DNA of 64,000 nucleotides from Blastomonas sp. CACIA14H2 (GTDB lineage: Bacteria; Pseudomonadota; Alphaproteobacteria; Sphingomonadales; Sphingomonadaceae): assembly GCA_000503195.1 (NCBI GenBank), contig AYSC01000008.1:1-64000 (forward strand), given 5' to 3'. Below the pieces are notes generated by a model. That model was not told where the DNA came from. It searched no databases and saw nothing but the letters and a program-made list of their open reading frames with translations. Made by a program: the position numbers and the translations under genes. The first letter of the stretch is position 1, and each line of letters starts with the position of its first letter. Positions 23,800 through 31,663 of this stretch are shown in pieces.

Positions 23800-26160
23800 A
23801 TGCACTCACACGCCATTCGTGCTGCGCTCATGCTGGGGGTTGGCGCGATTGCGCTGGCAGCGCCAGCCCATGCGCAGGATGCTGCCGAAGTCGATGCCGA
23901 CAAGGAAATCGTCGTCACCGCACAGAACCGCGTCCAGAACGTCCAGGACGTTCCCATCGCCATCCAGGTGGTCAGCGGTGAAGATGTCGAAAAGGCCGGG
24001 ATCAGCGATCTCACCGGCATCCAGCGCCTGGCTCCGGCGGTCCAGATCACCAACGACACCAACCTGACGCGCGTCACGCTGCGCGGCATCGGCACCAACG
24101 ACAATGCCGAAACGCAGGACGCCTCGATCGTCGTCAATATCGACGGCGAATATATCAACCGCCCGACCGTGATGAACGCCTCGCTGTTCGATCTCGAGCG
24201 CGTCGAGGTCCTTCGCGGCCCGCAGGGCACGCTGCAGGGCCGTAACGCGACCGGCGGCGCGGTCAATTTCATCACGCGCAAGCCCGGCGATGATTTCGGC
24301 TTCAACCTGGCCGCTTCCTACGGCAATTTCGATCATGTGCTGGTGCAGGGCGGCGTCGATCTGCCGATCGGCGATATCGGCGGCATCCGCTTCTCGGGCA
24401 CCTATTCGAAGCGCGACGGCTTTTTCCGGCACCCCAATGTCAACGTGCGCACCGGCAATGACAACAGCCGCGCGGGCCGCGTCAGCCTGCACCTGAACCC
24501 GATCGATCCGCTGACGATCGACCTCGCGTTCGAGGTCAGCGCCGTCAACAACATCATCGCCGGCAACGCCTTTGTGAACTTCAACAACGGCCTGGGCTTC
24601 AACGCCAATTTCGTGCCGGGACCGGGCTGCAACCAGAACGGCTGGGCGCGGATCGGCGCCGATCCGCGGTTCGTGGTCTGCATTCCGCAGAACACCAACG
24701 CGCTCGCGTCGATCGACCGCAAGAACTACGTCACCTCGGCGCGCGCACCCAGCCGCAACGAGCAGGATTCGAAGGTCGTTCGCGGCAAGATCGCCTATGA
24801 TTTCGATGGTGCGACGCTCACCTATATCGGTGGCTATCGCCGCACCGACGAGAAGTTCGACGCCGCGCTGACGCCGGCCTTCCTGTTCAAGAACTTCGCC
24901 AACGATGTCGAAACCCAGAGCCATGAACTGCGTCTCAACGGCGGCAGCCCGGGCAGCTTCGAATGGCAGTTCGGCGGCTTCTATTTCAAGGAAGACCTGT
25001 TCATCGAGCGCGGCCTGTTCAATGGCCCTCCGTTCCTGCCGGCCTTCCTGACCGGTGCCAACGGCGCGTTCATCAACTATTTCCGCCGCGACGTCAGCAG
25101 CCGCAGCTATTCGGCTTTCGGCCAGGTCGATATTCCGATCACCGAGGAACTGTCGGTGACCGCAGGCGCGCGCTATACCGACGACAGCCGCACCGGCATC
25201 TTCCCCTTCTATCCGGGCGGCCTGGGCAACCCCAGTTCGCCGCTGTTCAACACCGGCATCCGCCGCATCACCGCCGCGCCGCAGCGGACCGACATCCTGC
25301 GCGCCAAGGCGGACAAGGTGACCTGGCTGCTGGGCCTCAACTACAAGCCCGATACCGATACGCTGCTCTATGCCAAGGTCTCGACCGGCTTCAAGGCGGG
25401 CGGTTTCGACACGATCGGCCAATATGCGCCGGAAACCAACACCGCCTATGAAGCGGGCATCAAGAAGAGCTTCGGTCCGAGCACGATCAACTTCTCGGGC
25501 TTCTACTACGACTACAAGGATCTGCAGGCTTCGGTGCTGCTGGACAACACCATCGGCGGCCAGGTGTTCAACGCTGGTGGCGCAACCATCTGGGGTCTGG
25601 AACTCGATGCGTCGATCAAGGTGTTCGACGCGGGCCGTTTCACCGCGAGCATCAACTATCTGAGCTCGGAATATGACGACTTCCTGGCGTCCTATGCCGT
25701 GTTCTGCGCCTCTGAAACGCATCCGACGCTCGGCTGCCTCACCGGCCTGGGCGATCTGGACAATGACATCACGACCAACCCGGTGGTCCAGCCCAATCTG
25801 GCGGGCAACCGCACGCCGCTGGCGCCGAAATGGGTGGTTGCGGCCGGCTATGAGCATGTGTTCGATCTGGGCAGCGCGGGCACGCTGACCCCCAGCATCT
25901 TCACGCGCTTCAAGTCGTCCTATTTCATGGACGTGTTCAACTTCAGGGACTCGCGCCAGAGCGGTTTCTTCCAGACCGACGCCACCCTCGAATGGCGCGA
26001 CGAGACCGGCAAGTTCGGCATCCAGCTGTTCGCCCGCAACCTCGAGGACAACCAGCCGCTGACCTATGCCGCGTTCACCGCGGCGGGCAATGACGACATC
26101 TACAACTGGCAGTTCAGCGCACCGCGCACCTATGGCGTGCGCATGCTGCTCGACTTCTGA
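23800..26160 (+). CDS. TonB-dependent outer-membrane receptor
   Basis: 786 residues. A signal peptide (AALMLGVGAIALAAPAHAQ) is followed by the TonB-box-like DKEIVVTAQNR and the plug domain (NVQDVPIAIQVVSGEDVEKA, VTLRGIGTNDNAETQD, VEVLRGPQGTLQGRNATGG). The remainder is the 22-strand barrel ending in an aromatic residue (VRMLLDF). This is the sphingomonad type commonly used for uptake of sugars, glycosides and plant phenolics rather than only iron. It is the sole TonB receptor in the window, under an operator shared with catabolic genes, so it most likely imports the same glycoside across the outer membrane. Confidence 0.96.
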   Translation: MHSHAIRAALMLGVGAIALAAPAHAQDAAEVDADKEIVVTAQNRVQNVQDVPIAIQVVSGEDVEKAGISDLTGIQRLAPAVQITNDTNLTRVTLRGIGTNDNAETQDASIVVNIDGEYINRPTVMNASLFDLERVEVLRGPQGTLQGRNATGGAVNFITRKPGDDFGFNLAASYGNFDHVLVQGGVDLPIGDIGGIRFSGTYSKRDGFFRHPNVNVRTGNDNSRAGRVSLHLNPIDPLTIDLAFEVSAVNNIIAGNAFVNFNNGLGFNANFVPGPGCNQNGWARIGADPRFVVCIPQNTNALASIDRKNYVTSARAPSRNEQDSKVVRGKIAYDFDGATLTYIGGYRRTDEKFDAALTPAFLFKNFANDVETQSHELRLNGGSPGSFEWQFGGFYFKEDLFIERGLFNGPPFLPAFLTGANGAFINYFRRDVSSRSYSAFGQVDIPITEELSVTAGARYTDDSRTGIFPFYPGGLGNPSSPLFNTGIRRITAAPQRTDILRAKADKVTWLLGLNYKPDTDTLLYAKVSTGFKAGGFDTIGQYAPETNTAYEAGIKKSFGPSTINFSGFYYDYKDLQASVLLDNTIGGQVFNAGGATIWGLELDASIKVFDAGRFTASINYLSSEYDDFLASYAVFCASETHPTLGCLTGLGDLDNDITTNPVVQPNLAGNRTPLAPKWVVAAGYEHVFDLGSAGTLTPSIFTRFKSSYFMDVFNFRDSRQSGFFQTDATLEWRDETGKFGIQLFARNLEDNQPLTYAAFTAAGNDDIYNWQFSAPRTYGVRMLLDF

Positions 26161-26175
26161 TCTGCATTGGGGGAC

Positions 26176-26201
26176 CCGGGGGCGTATGTGGTCGCCCCCG
26201 G
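26176..26201. terminator. GC-rich hairpin after the TonB receptor
   Basis: Arms CCGGGGGCG and CGCCCCCGG with an 8-nt loop, 16 bp after the receptor stop. It has no T-tract; it may stabilise the receptor mRNA. Confidence 0.55.
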
Positions 26202-26220
26202 AAGGGTGCAGATGACGAGA

Positions 26221-26256
26221 GGGGCGGGTCCGGTGAGGCGGGACCCGCCCCCTTTT
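26221..26256 (+). terminator. Rho-independent terminator
   Basis: Arms GGGGCGGGTCC and GGACCCGCCCC with a 9-nt loop and four T, between the TonB receptor gene and the convergent 179-residue gene. Confidence 0.8.
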
Positions 26257-26260
26257 GCGT

Positions 26261-26800
26261 TCAGTCGGGCGCGGCGGTGAAATCGGCCCCCGCGCCATAG
26301 AAGCGGACCAGCCCGTCGCGATCCTCGGGCGCGGATACCATCGTGCACATCTGCACGCCAAAACGCAGCGGCAGCGGCTCGGGCAGCACGAACTCGCTCA
26401 GGCGTCGGTTGTTCTCGGGGCAGAAGGGTCGGAATTCGGGTTCCGGCTCGAACGGCACCGGCACCGAGGGCGGAACCGTCAGGCGCGGGACCAGCTCGAT
26501 CCGGTCCATCCCGCCATGCTGCACCGTCGCCCAGTTGAGCTGCGCACCATCGCCGGTTTCCCAGAGCAGGCTGAGCGAATGCAGCGCTATCCGCTGGCCG
26601 TTCAGCTCGATCGGGGTCGGCAGCGGCCAGTGGAACCACACCGCCTTGCCCGCGCGGACGCGAAAGCTGGCGAAGAAGCCGCGATAGAAGCCGACGCCGT
26701 CGGACCAGTCCGCGCCATCGACTGGTGCCAGGAATTCGCGGCCTCGCTCCTGCGGCACCACGGCCGCGGCCGGCACCCAGTGCCGTGCAATGATCGTCAT
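26261..26800 (-). CDS. Conserved-looking protein of unknown function
   Basis: 179 residues from the ATG 4 bp after the thioredoxin-like gene stop (TIIARHWVPAAAVVPQERG). No signal peptide or membrane helix is seen. It is rich in Trp, Phe and Pro, with a beta-rich look: FFASFRVRAGKAVWFHWPLP, then a repeated acidic-proline stretch PVPFEPEPEFRPFCPEN. The translational spacing shows it is in one operon with the thioredoxin-like gene, under operator copy J. I do not recognise the family. A binding or enzyme role in glycoside breakdown is possible but not supported beyond context. Confidence 0.7.
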   Translation of the reverse strand: MTIIARHWVPAAAVVPQERGREFLAPVDGADWSDGVGFYRGFFASFRVRAGKAVWFHWPLPTPIELNGQRIALHSLSLLWETGDGAQLNWATVQHGGMDRIELVPRLTVPPSVPVPFEPEPEFRPFCPENNRRLSEFVLPEPLPLRFGVQMCTMVSAPEDRDGLVRFYGAGADFTAAPD

Positions 26801-26804
26801 CGCC

Positions 26805-27413
26805 TCAGCCCCAGGACGGGTTCTTGCCGGGCAGCCACTTGATCGAGCAGCCCGCGCTCGGCACCTGATGGTCGGGCGCGGGCTGGCCTGCCAGCAGCGC
26901 ATCGACGGCAGCGCGCATGTCCTCGCCGGTCACCGGCACATCGGTGCGCTGCGGCGGCGCGCCCGGCACCGGCGGATGCGGCAGCTTGGGCCGGCTCGAG
27001 CAGAACTGCCCGGTATAGAAGAGCGCGCGATCGGGTCCGTAGAGGAAGAAATCGGGCGTGCAGATGGCGTTATAGGCTAGCGCGACATCCTGGCTCTCGT
27101 CGTGCAGATAGGGGAAGGGCAGGTCGTGCGCTTTCGCGAATTGCTGCATATGGGGATAATCGTCCTCGGGGAATTCCTCCGGAGAATTCGAGGAGATCGC
27201 GACAACCTGCAGCCCCTTGGATGCATATTCGCGCGCAAAGTCGATCAGGCCGGGCAGCACGTGCAGCACCACCGGGCAATGGTTGCAGATGAACGCGACG
27301 AGCAGCGCGGGTGCCTCGAACTCCTCCAGCGTGCGAATGCGCCCTTCGGTATCGGGCAGCGCGAACGGCGCGGCATGCTTGCCGTAATCCAGCTGGCGGG
27401 ACCATCTCAGCAT
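26805..27413 (-). CDS. Thioredoxin-fold (redoxin) protein
   Basis: 202 residues of the AhpC/TSA-like thioredoxin family. The active site reads FICNHCPVV, a CxxC motif in the usual place after the first long strand, and the cis-Pro loop is YNAICTPDFFLYG, with the conserved Cys-Thr-Pro. No signal peptide is seen, so it is cytoplasmic. Such proteins reduce disulfides or peroxides; close family members often sit alone in proteobacterial genomes. Here it leads an operon with a protein of unknown function, divergent from the GMC dehydrogenase operon; it may protect against peroxide made by flavoenzymes (inference). Confidence 0.87.
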   Translation of the reverse strand: MLRWSRQLDYGKHAAPFALPDTEGRIRTLEEFEAPALLVAFICNHCPVVLHVLPGLIDFAREYASKGLQVVAISSNSPEEFPEDDYPHMQQFAKAHDLPFPYLHDESQDVALAYNAICTPDFFLYGPDRALFYTGQFCSSRPKLPHPPVPGAPPQRTDVPVTGEDMRAAVDALLAGQPAPDHQVPSAGCSIKWLPGKNPSWG

Positions 27414-27431
27414 CGTCTCTCTCCTCTAGAA

Positions 27432-27449
27432 ATAGAATTTGTATTCTGA
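27432..27449. promoter_or_regulatory. Shared operator, copy J (thioredoxin / GMC dehydrogenase divergent promoter)
   Basis: ATAGAA-TTTGTA-TTCTGA, 18 bp upstream of the thioredoxin-like start and 58 bp upstream of the subunit-3 start, so it can serve both directions. It is the last clear copy seen in the window. Confidence 0.65.
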
Positions 27450-27506
27450 TACGTGATTTTCTAGAGTGGGACAAGACGCACAGGCGCACGGGAGAGGCGG
27501 GTTATC

Positions 27507-28139
27507 ATGGAGCAAGAACAGCCCCAGGGCTGGAGCCGCAGGCGGTTTCTGGGCGGCGCGGCAATATTGGCGGCGGTGGTCGGCGTGCCGCTGGCCGCGA
27601 TCCGGTTGGATCTTTTCGACAAGGATGAAGCGCCGAGCGAGCGCCAGCGCGAGCTGATGCGCACCGTCAGCCAGATCGTGATTCCGAAGACCGAGACGCC
27701 GGGCGCAGGCGATGTCGGTGCGGGCGATTTCGTGCTGCTCGGCCTCGCGCATGGGCTGGAGAAATCGCGCACGCCGCTGCCCCAGGATGCGCCGGAAGCG
27801 CTGACCCGCCATGCGCGCAAGGATGGCTCGCTCGACCAGGCCGCCTGGCTCGAGGCCGAGCTCGACGCGCGCGCCAAGGGCGATTTCCTCAAGGCCGCGC
27901 CCGAGGTGCAGGCGAAGTGGCTCACCGCGCTCGACGCCGAAGCCTATGCCGATGGCGTTCGCGAGCACCCGTGGCGCACGGTCAAGGCGCTGATCTTGAC
28001 CGGCTATTATACCAGCGAGCCCGGCGGCTCGCAGGAGCTTCAATTCAATCTGGTGCCCGGCACCTACGAACCCGACGTGCCCGTGACGCCGCAGACCCGC
28101 GCCTTTTCGAGCGACTGGACTGCGGTCGATTTCGGCTGA
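27507..28139 (+). CDS. Gluconate 2-dehydrogenase subunit 3-family protein (small subunit of a GMC dehydrogenase), copy 1
   Basis: 210 residues. The N-terminus has a Tat-type signal (WSRRRFLGGAAILAAVVGVP). The rest matches the gamma-type small subunit that binds and escorts FAD-dependent sugar dehydrogenases to the periplasm: LMRTVSQIVIPKTETPGAGD, VQAKWLTALDAEAY, and the end KALILTGYYTSEPGGS. The large subunit gene begins 17 bp downstream and has no signal of its own, so the pair would be exported folded, as known for FAD glucose and glucoside 3-dehydrogenases. No cytochrome subunit follows. Confidence 0.9.
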   Translation: MEQEQPQGWSRRRFLGGAAILAAVVGVPLAAIRLDLFDKDEAPSERQRELMRTVSQIVIPKTETPGAGDVGAGDFVLLGLAHGLEKSRTPLPQDAPEALTRHARKDGSLDQAAWLEAELDARAKGDFLKAAPEVQAKWLTALDAEAYADGVREHPWRTVKALILTGYYTSEPGGSQELQFNLVPGTYEPDVPVTPQTRAFSSDWTAVDFG

Positions 28140-28156
28140 GCGGGGAGGGAAAGACC

Positions 28157-29836
28157 ATGGATTTCGATGCAATCGTCGTGGGCTCCGGCATTACCGGAGG
28201 CCTTGCCGCCAAGGAGCTGACCGAGGCGGGCCTCAAGGTGCTGATGATCGAGCGCGGGCGCAATATCCGTCACCAGCAGGATTACACGACCGAGATGAAG
28301 ACGCCCTGGGAGATGCCGTTCCGTGGGCTCGGCGACCAGGAGATGTACGCGCGCGAACATGCGGTGCAGATGCTCAACCGGCATTTCACCGAATATACCC
28401 AGAACCATTTCGTCAACGATGCGCAGAATCCGTACAGCAAGGCAGAAGGCACCGATTTCAACTGGTTCCGCTCGTACCAGCTGGGCGGCCGCTCGCTGAC
28501 CTGGGGGCGCCAGTCCTATCGCTGGTCCGACTATGATTTCGAGGCGAACAAGCGCGACGGGCACGGCACCGACTGGCCGATCCGCTATGCCGATCTCGCC
28601 CCCTGGTACGACAAGGTCGAGGAGTTCATCGGCGTGTCGGGCGCGAAGGAAGGGCTGAAGCAGCTGCCCGATGGCCGTTTCCTGCCGCCGATGGCGCTCA
28701 ACCCGGTCGAGCAGCATGTGCGCGAGGTGATGCAGGCCAACTGGCCCGAGCGCCGCCTGACCATCGGTCGCACCGCCAACCTCACCGAGGGCAAGGGCGA
28801 GCGCGGGCAGTGCCAGAACCGTTCGATCTGCGCGCGCGGCTGTTCCTATGGGGCCTATTTCTCGACCCAGTCGAGCACCTTGCCCGCCGCGATGGCGACC
28901 GGGCGGCTGACCGTCATCACCGATGCGGTGGTGGAAAAGCTCGACTATGATGCGAAGACGCGCCGGATCACCGGGGTACGCTATCTCGACCGCAGCACCA
29001 GGGAGCGCAAGACCGCGACCGCGCGGATGGTGTTCCTCAATGCCGGCGCGTTCAACTCGGTGCACGTGCTGCTCAATTCGGCCAGCGAGGCAATGCCCAA
29101 TGGCCTGGCCAACAGCAGCGGCGTGCTCGGCACGCACATCATGGACCATGCCAACACCCTGTCGGCGATCGCGCTGATGCCGGGTTTCGAGGATCGCACC
29201 ACCACCGGCAACCGTCCGACCGGCGTGGTTGTCGCGCGTTATCGCAACATGGACGCGATGGACGGCGAGGGGCATACGCGCGGCTATTCGTTCCAGGGCG
29301 GGGCGCTGCAGAGCACCTGGACCGCGGGCAAGCGCGATCCGGGCATCGGTGCCGAACTCAAGCAGAAGCTGCAGAAGCCCGGCATGTGGCGGATGGTGCT
29401 GGTCGCCTTTGCCGATTGCGTGCCGCGCGCGACCAACCGGCTGACGCTCGATCCCAAGGCGGTCGATGCCGATGGCATCCCGCAGCTCAACATCGCCTTC
29501 GCCTTCGGCAAGGAGGAGCGCGCCGCGCTCGCCCAGGCCAAGGCCGATGCAGGCGAAATGCTGACCAGGGCGGGGGGCAAGGTGATCATGGGCTTCGACC
29601 AGCCCGGCGCGGGCGGCACCGCGATCCACGAAATGGGCGGCGCGCGCATGGGCCATGACCCTGCGACATCAGTGCTCAACAAATGGAGCCAGGCGCATGA
29701 CATCGCCAATCTGTTCGTCACCGATGGCGCGCAGATGAGTTCGTCGGCCTGCCAGAACCCGTCGCTCACCTATATGGCGCTGACCGCGCGCGCCGCGGAT
29801 GCCGCCGCATCGATGCTGCGCGAAGGCAAGATCTGA
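28157..29836 (+). CDS. GMC-family sugar dehydrogenase large subunit, copy 1
   Basis: 559 residues starting at the ATG after GGGGAGGGAAAG. FAD is bound by FDAIVVGSGITGGLAAKELT; LGGRSLTWGRQSYRW is the second signature. The catalytic pair is His491 (AIHEMGGARMG) and Asn534 (SACQNPSLTYMA). Cys219, Cys225 and Cys229 (CQNRSICARGC) resemble the cluster-binding cysteines of FAD glucose dehydrogenases that hold a 3Fe-4S centre. Related enzymes oxidise glucosides at C3. It is followed 2 bp later by a DHA2 transporter. The 3-oxidation of glycosides in the periplasm is an inference; choice of acceptor is unknown. Confidence 0.9.
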   Translation: MDFDAIVVGSGITGGLAAKELTEAGLKVLMIERGRNIRHQQDYTTEMKTPWEMPFRGLGDQEMYAREHAVQMLNRHFTEYTQNHFVNDAQNPYSKAEGTDFNWFRSYQLGGRSLTWGRQSYRWSDYDFEANKRDGHGTDWPIRYADLAPWYDKVEEFIGVSGAKEGLKQLPDGRFLPPMALNPVEQHVREVMQANWPERRLTIGRTANLTEGKGERGQCQNRSICARGCSYGAYFSTQSSTLPAAMATGRLTVITDAVVEKLDYDAKTRRITGVRYLDRSTRERKTATARMVFLNAGAFNSVHVLLNSASEAMPNGLANSSGVLGTHIMDHANTLSAIALMPGFEDRTTTGNRPTGVVVARYRNMDAMDGEGHTRGYSFQGGALQSTWTAGKRDPGIGAELKQKLQKPGMWRMVLVAFADCVPRATNRLTLDPKAVDADGIPQLNIAFAFGKEERAALAQAKADAGEMLTRAGGKVIMGFDQPGAGGTAIHEMGGARMGHDPATSVLNKWSQAHDIANLFVTDGAQMSSSACQNPSLTYMALTARAADAAASMLREGKI

Positions 29837-29838
29837 CC

Positions 29839-31260
29839 GTGAACGAACCCGTTCCCCTGACGAAGCGCCAGCAGAATCTGGCGCTGGTGACATTGATCGT
29901 TGCGGTGGTGCTCGAGATCGTCGATCTGACGATCGTCAACACCGCGCTGCCCGCGATCACCTCGGGCCTGAATGCCTCGGCCGAGGCGATCCAATGGACG
30001 ATCGCGGGCTATGCGCTCAGCTTCGCGCTGCTGCTGATGGCGGGGGGCAGGTTGGGCGACAGTCTGGGCTATCGCCGCGTGTTCCTGTGGGGCGTCGCCG
30101 GGTTCACGCTCGCGTCGGTCGCCTGCGGGCTCGCGCAGACGCCCGAGCAGCTGGTGCTCTCGCGGCTGGCACAGGGGGCGTGCGGCGCAATCATGTCGCC
30201 CCAGGCGCTGGCGCTGATGCAGGTGCTGTTCACCCCGCTCGAGCGCGTGTCCAAGCTGGCGCTGTTCGGGCTGGTCGGCGGGCTGGCGGCGATTGCCGGG
30301 CCGATCCTGGGCGGGTTGCTGATCCAGCTTGACCTGTTCGGCCTGGGCTGGCGGCTGATCTTCCTGATCAATCTGCCGATCGGGCTGTTTGCGCTGGCCT
30401 CGGGCTGGTTCTTCCTGCCCGATCGCAAGTCCTCGCATCCCGCAGGCTTCGACATGGTCGGGGTGCTGCTGTTCGGGGTCGCCGTGTTCTGCCTGCTCTG
30501 GCCGCTGACGCGTGCAGAGAACGGCTGGGGCATCGCGGAAGTGGGGGCGCTGCTGGTCGTTGCGCCGCTGCTCTTCGTGGTCTGGCGGCATGTCGCGACG
30601 CGAGTGCGCGGACGGCAACCCGCGCTGTTCGATCCGTCGCTGCTGTCGATCCTGCCCTTCCGGCTGGGGCTCGGCATTTCGATCGTGTTCGCTGCCGCCA
30701 ATGCCGGTTTCCTGCTGATCTTCGCCTTCGCGCTGCAAAGCGAGCGCGGTGAGAGCCCGCTGACCACCGGGCTGCTGCACATGCCCTATGGGCTGGGCGC
30801 GATGATCGGCATCGCGGTGCTGGGGCGCAACTTCCTGCCGCGCTATGGCAAATGGGTGCTGGTGCTGGGCGGGTTGACGCTGATGGTCGCCGGCGCAGGC
30901 GTGCTGCTGGGCATCGGCTGGCTGGGCCTGTCCAAGGCCGCGCTCGCGCCGCTGCTCATCGTCGCGGGCCTGGGCATGGGGTCGCTCTCGGGCAGCATTG
31001 CACCGGTCTCTGTCGCGCAGGTCGATCGCGATCATGCCGGCGCTGCCAGTGGGATGATGAAGACCGCGCAGCAGGTCGGCGGGGCGCTGGGCATCGCGCT
31101 GGCAGGCAGCGTCTATTTCGTCTGGGGCCAAGGGGCGGGCGTGCCGCCCTCGACGGTGGCGATTGCCGTGATCGCCAGCCTGCTTGCGATCACCGTGGTG
31201 CTGGCGGCGAGGCTGCCGGGCAATATCTTCGCGGCCAGGCCAGCGCCCGCAGGGCACTGA
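29839..31260 (+). CDS. DHA2-family (EmrB/QacA-like) MFS exporter
   Basis: 473 residues with a GTG start two bases after the previous stop. About 14 hydrophobic helices; DLTIVNTALPAITSGL and AGGRLGDSLGYRRVFLWGV are the DHA2 and motif A signatures, and a later conserved loop is SVAQVDRDHAGAASGMMKTAQQVGGAL without interruption. DHA2 proteins pump drugs or toxic organic compounds outward by proton exchange. As the third gene of the dehydrogenase operon it may expel an aromatic aglycone or a toxic keto product. It ends 7 bp from the convergent NTF2-like gene. Confidence 0.9.
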   Translation: MNEPVPLTKRQQNLALVTLIVAVVLEIVDLTIVNTALPAITSGLNASAEAIQWTIAGYALSFALLLMAGGRLGDSLGYRRVFLWGVAGFTLASVACGLAQTPEQLVLSRLAQGACGAIMSPQALALMQVLFTPLERVSKLALFGLVGGLAAIAGPILGGLLIQLDLFGLGWRLIFLINLPIGLFALASGWFFLPDRKSSHPAGFDMVGVLLFGVAVFCLLWPLTRAENGWGIAEVGALLVVAPLLFVVWRHVATRVRGRQPALFDPSLLSILPFRLGLGISIVFAAANAGFLLIFAFALQSERGESPLTTGLLHMPYGLGAMIGIAVLGRNFLPRYGKWVLVLGGLTLMVAGAGVLLGIGWLGLSKAALAPLLIVAGLGMGSLSGSIAPVSVAQVDRDHAGAASGMMKTAQQVGGALGIALAGSVYFVWGQGAGVPPSTVAIAVIASLLAITVVLAARLPGNIFAARPAPAGH

Positions 31261-31267
31261 GCCCGGT

Positions 31268-31663
31268 TCAGGGCTGGAAGGTCAGCGACCCGCGCCGTTC
31301 GAGGAAGCGCCAGCCTTGGGCGGTGGCGACGAAACGGTCGTGGAACGATCCGACCAGCGGCGCGCCGCTGCCGGTGAACAGCAGGATCGCGCTTTCACCC
31401 CTGGCATGCTCCGCGTCCTCGACGTCGATCACCACATTGCTGCAGAAATGCCGCGTGGTGCGCGGCGGACGCGCCTTGAATGCGGCGAGAATGGCCTCGT
31501 GCCCCCGAATCTCGGCATCGGGCGCGGTGGGGCGCGTCATCAGCCCGTCGGGATGATAGAGCGCGGCCACATCCTCCCAGCGATGCGCGTCGTTGAGGTT
31601 GGCATAAAGCGCGACCAGCCGCGCGCATTCCCATTCGATCGCCTGCCGCTCTGCCGGGGTCAC
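31268..31663 (-). CDS. NTF2/SnoaL-like protein
   Basis: 131 residues. The start is a GTG overlapping the stop of the MetE-like gene (GTGA), giving the N-terminus TPAERQAIEWECARLVALYA. The NTF2 fold follows: LNDAHRWEDVAALYHPDG, then RHFCSNVVIDVEDAEHARGE and FHDRFVATAQGWRFLERRG. Such proteins are small subunits or isomerase-like domains for aromatic compounds, for example the beta subunits of ring dioxygenases. No dioxygenase alpha gene is present; the only partner is the methyltransferase-like gene. The activity is unknown. Confidence 0.82.
   Translation of the reverse strand: MTPAERQAIEWECARLVALYANLNDAHRWEDVAALYHPDGLMTRPTAPDAEIRGHEAILAAFKARPPRTTRHFCSNVVIDVEDAEHARGESAILLFTGSGAPLVGSFHDRFVATAQGWRFLERRGSLTFQP

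Noticed and set aside
23806-26361. An 851-codon frame opposite the TonB receptor
   Set aside because: The sense strand encodes a full receptor with all its motifs; the antisense product is low-complexity and rich in Arg, Ala and Glu.
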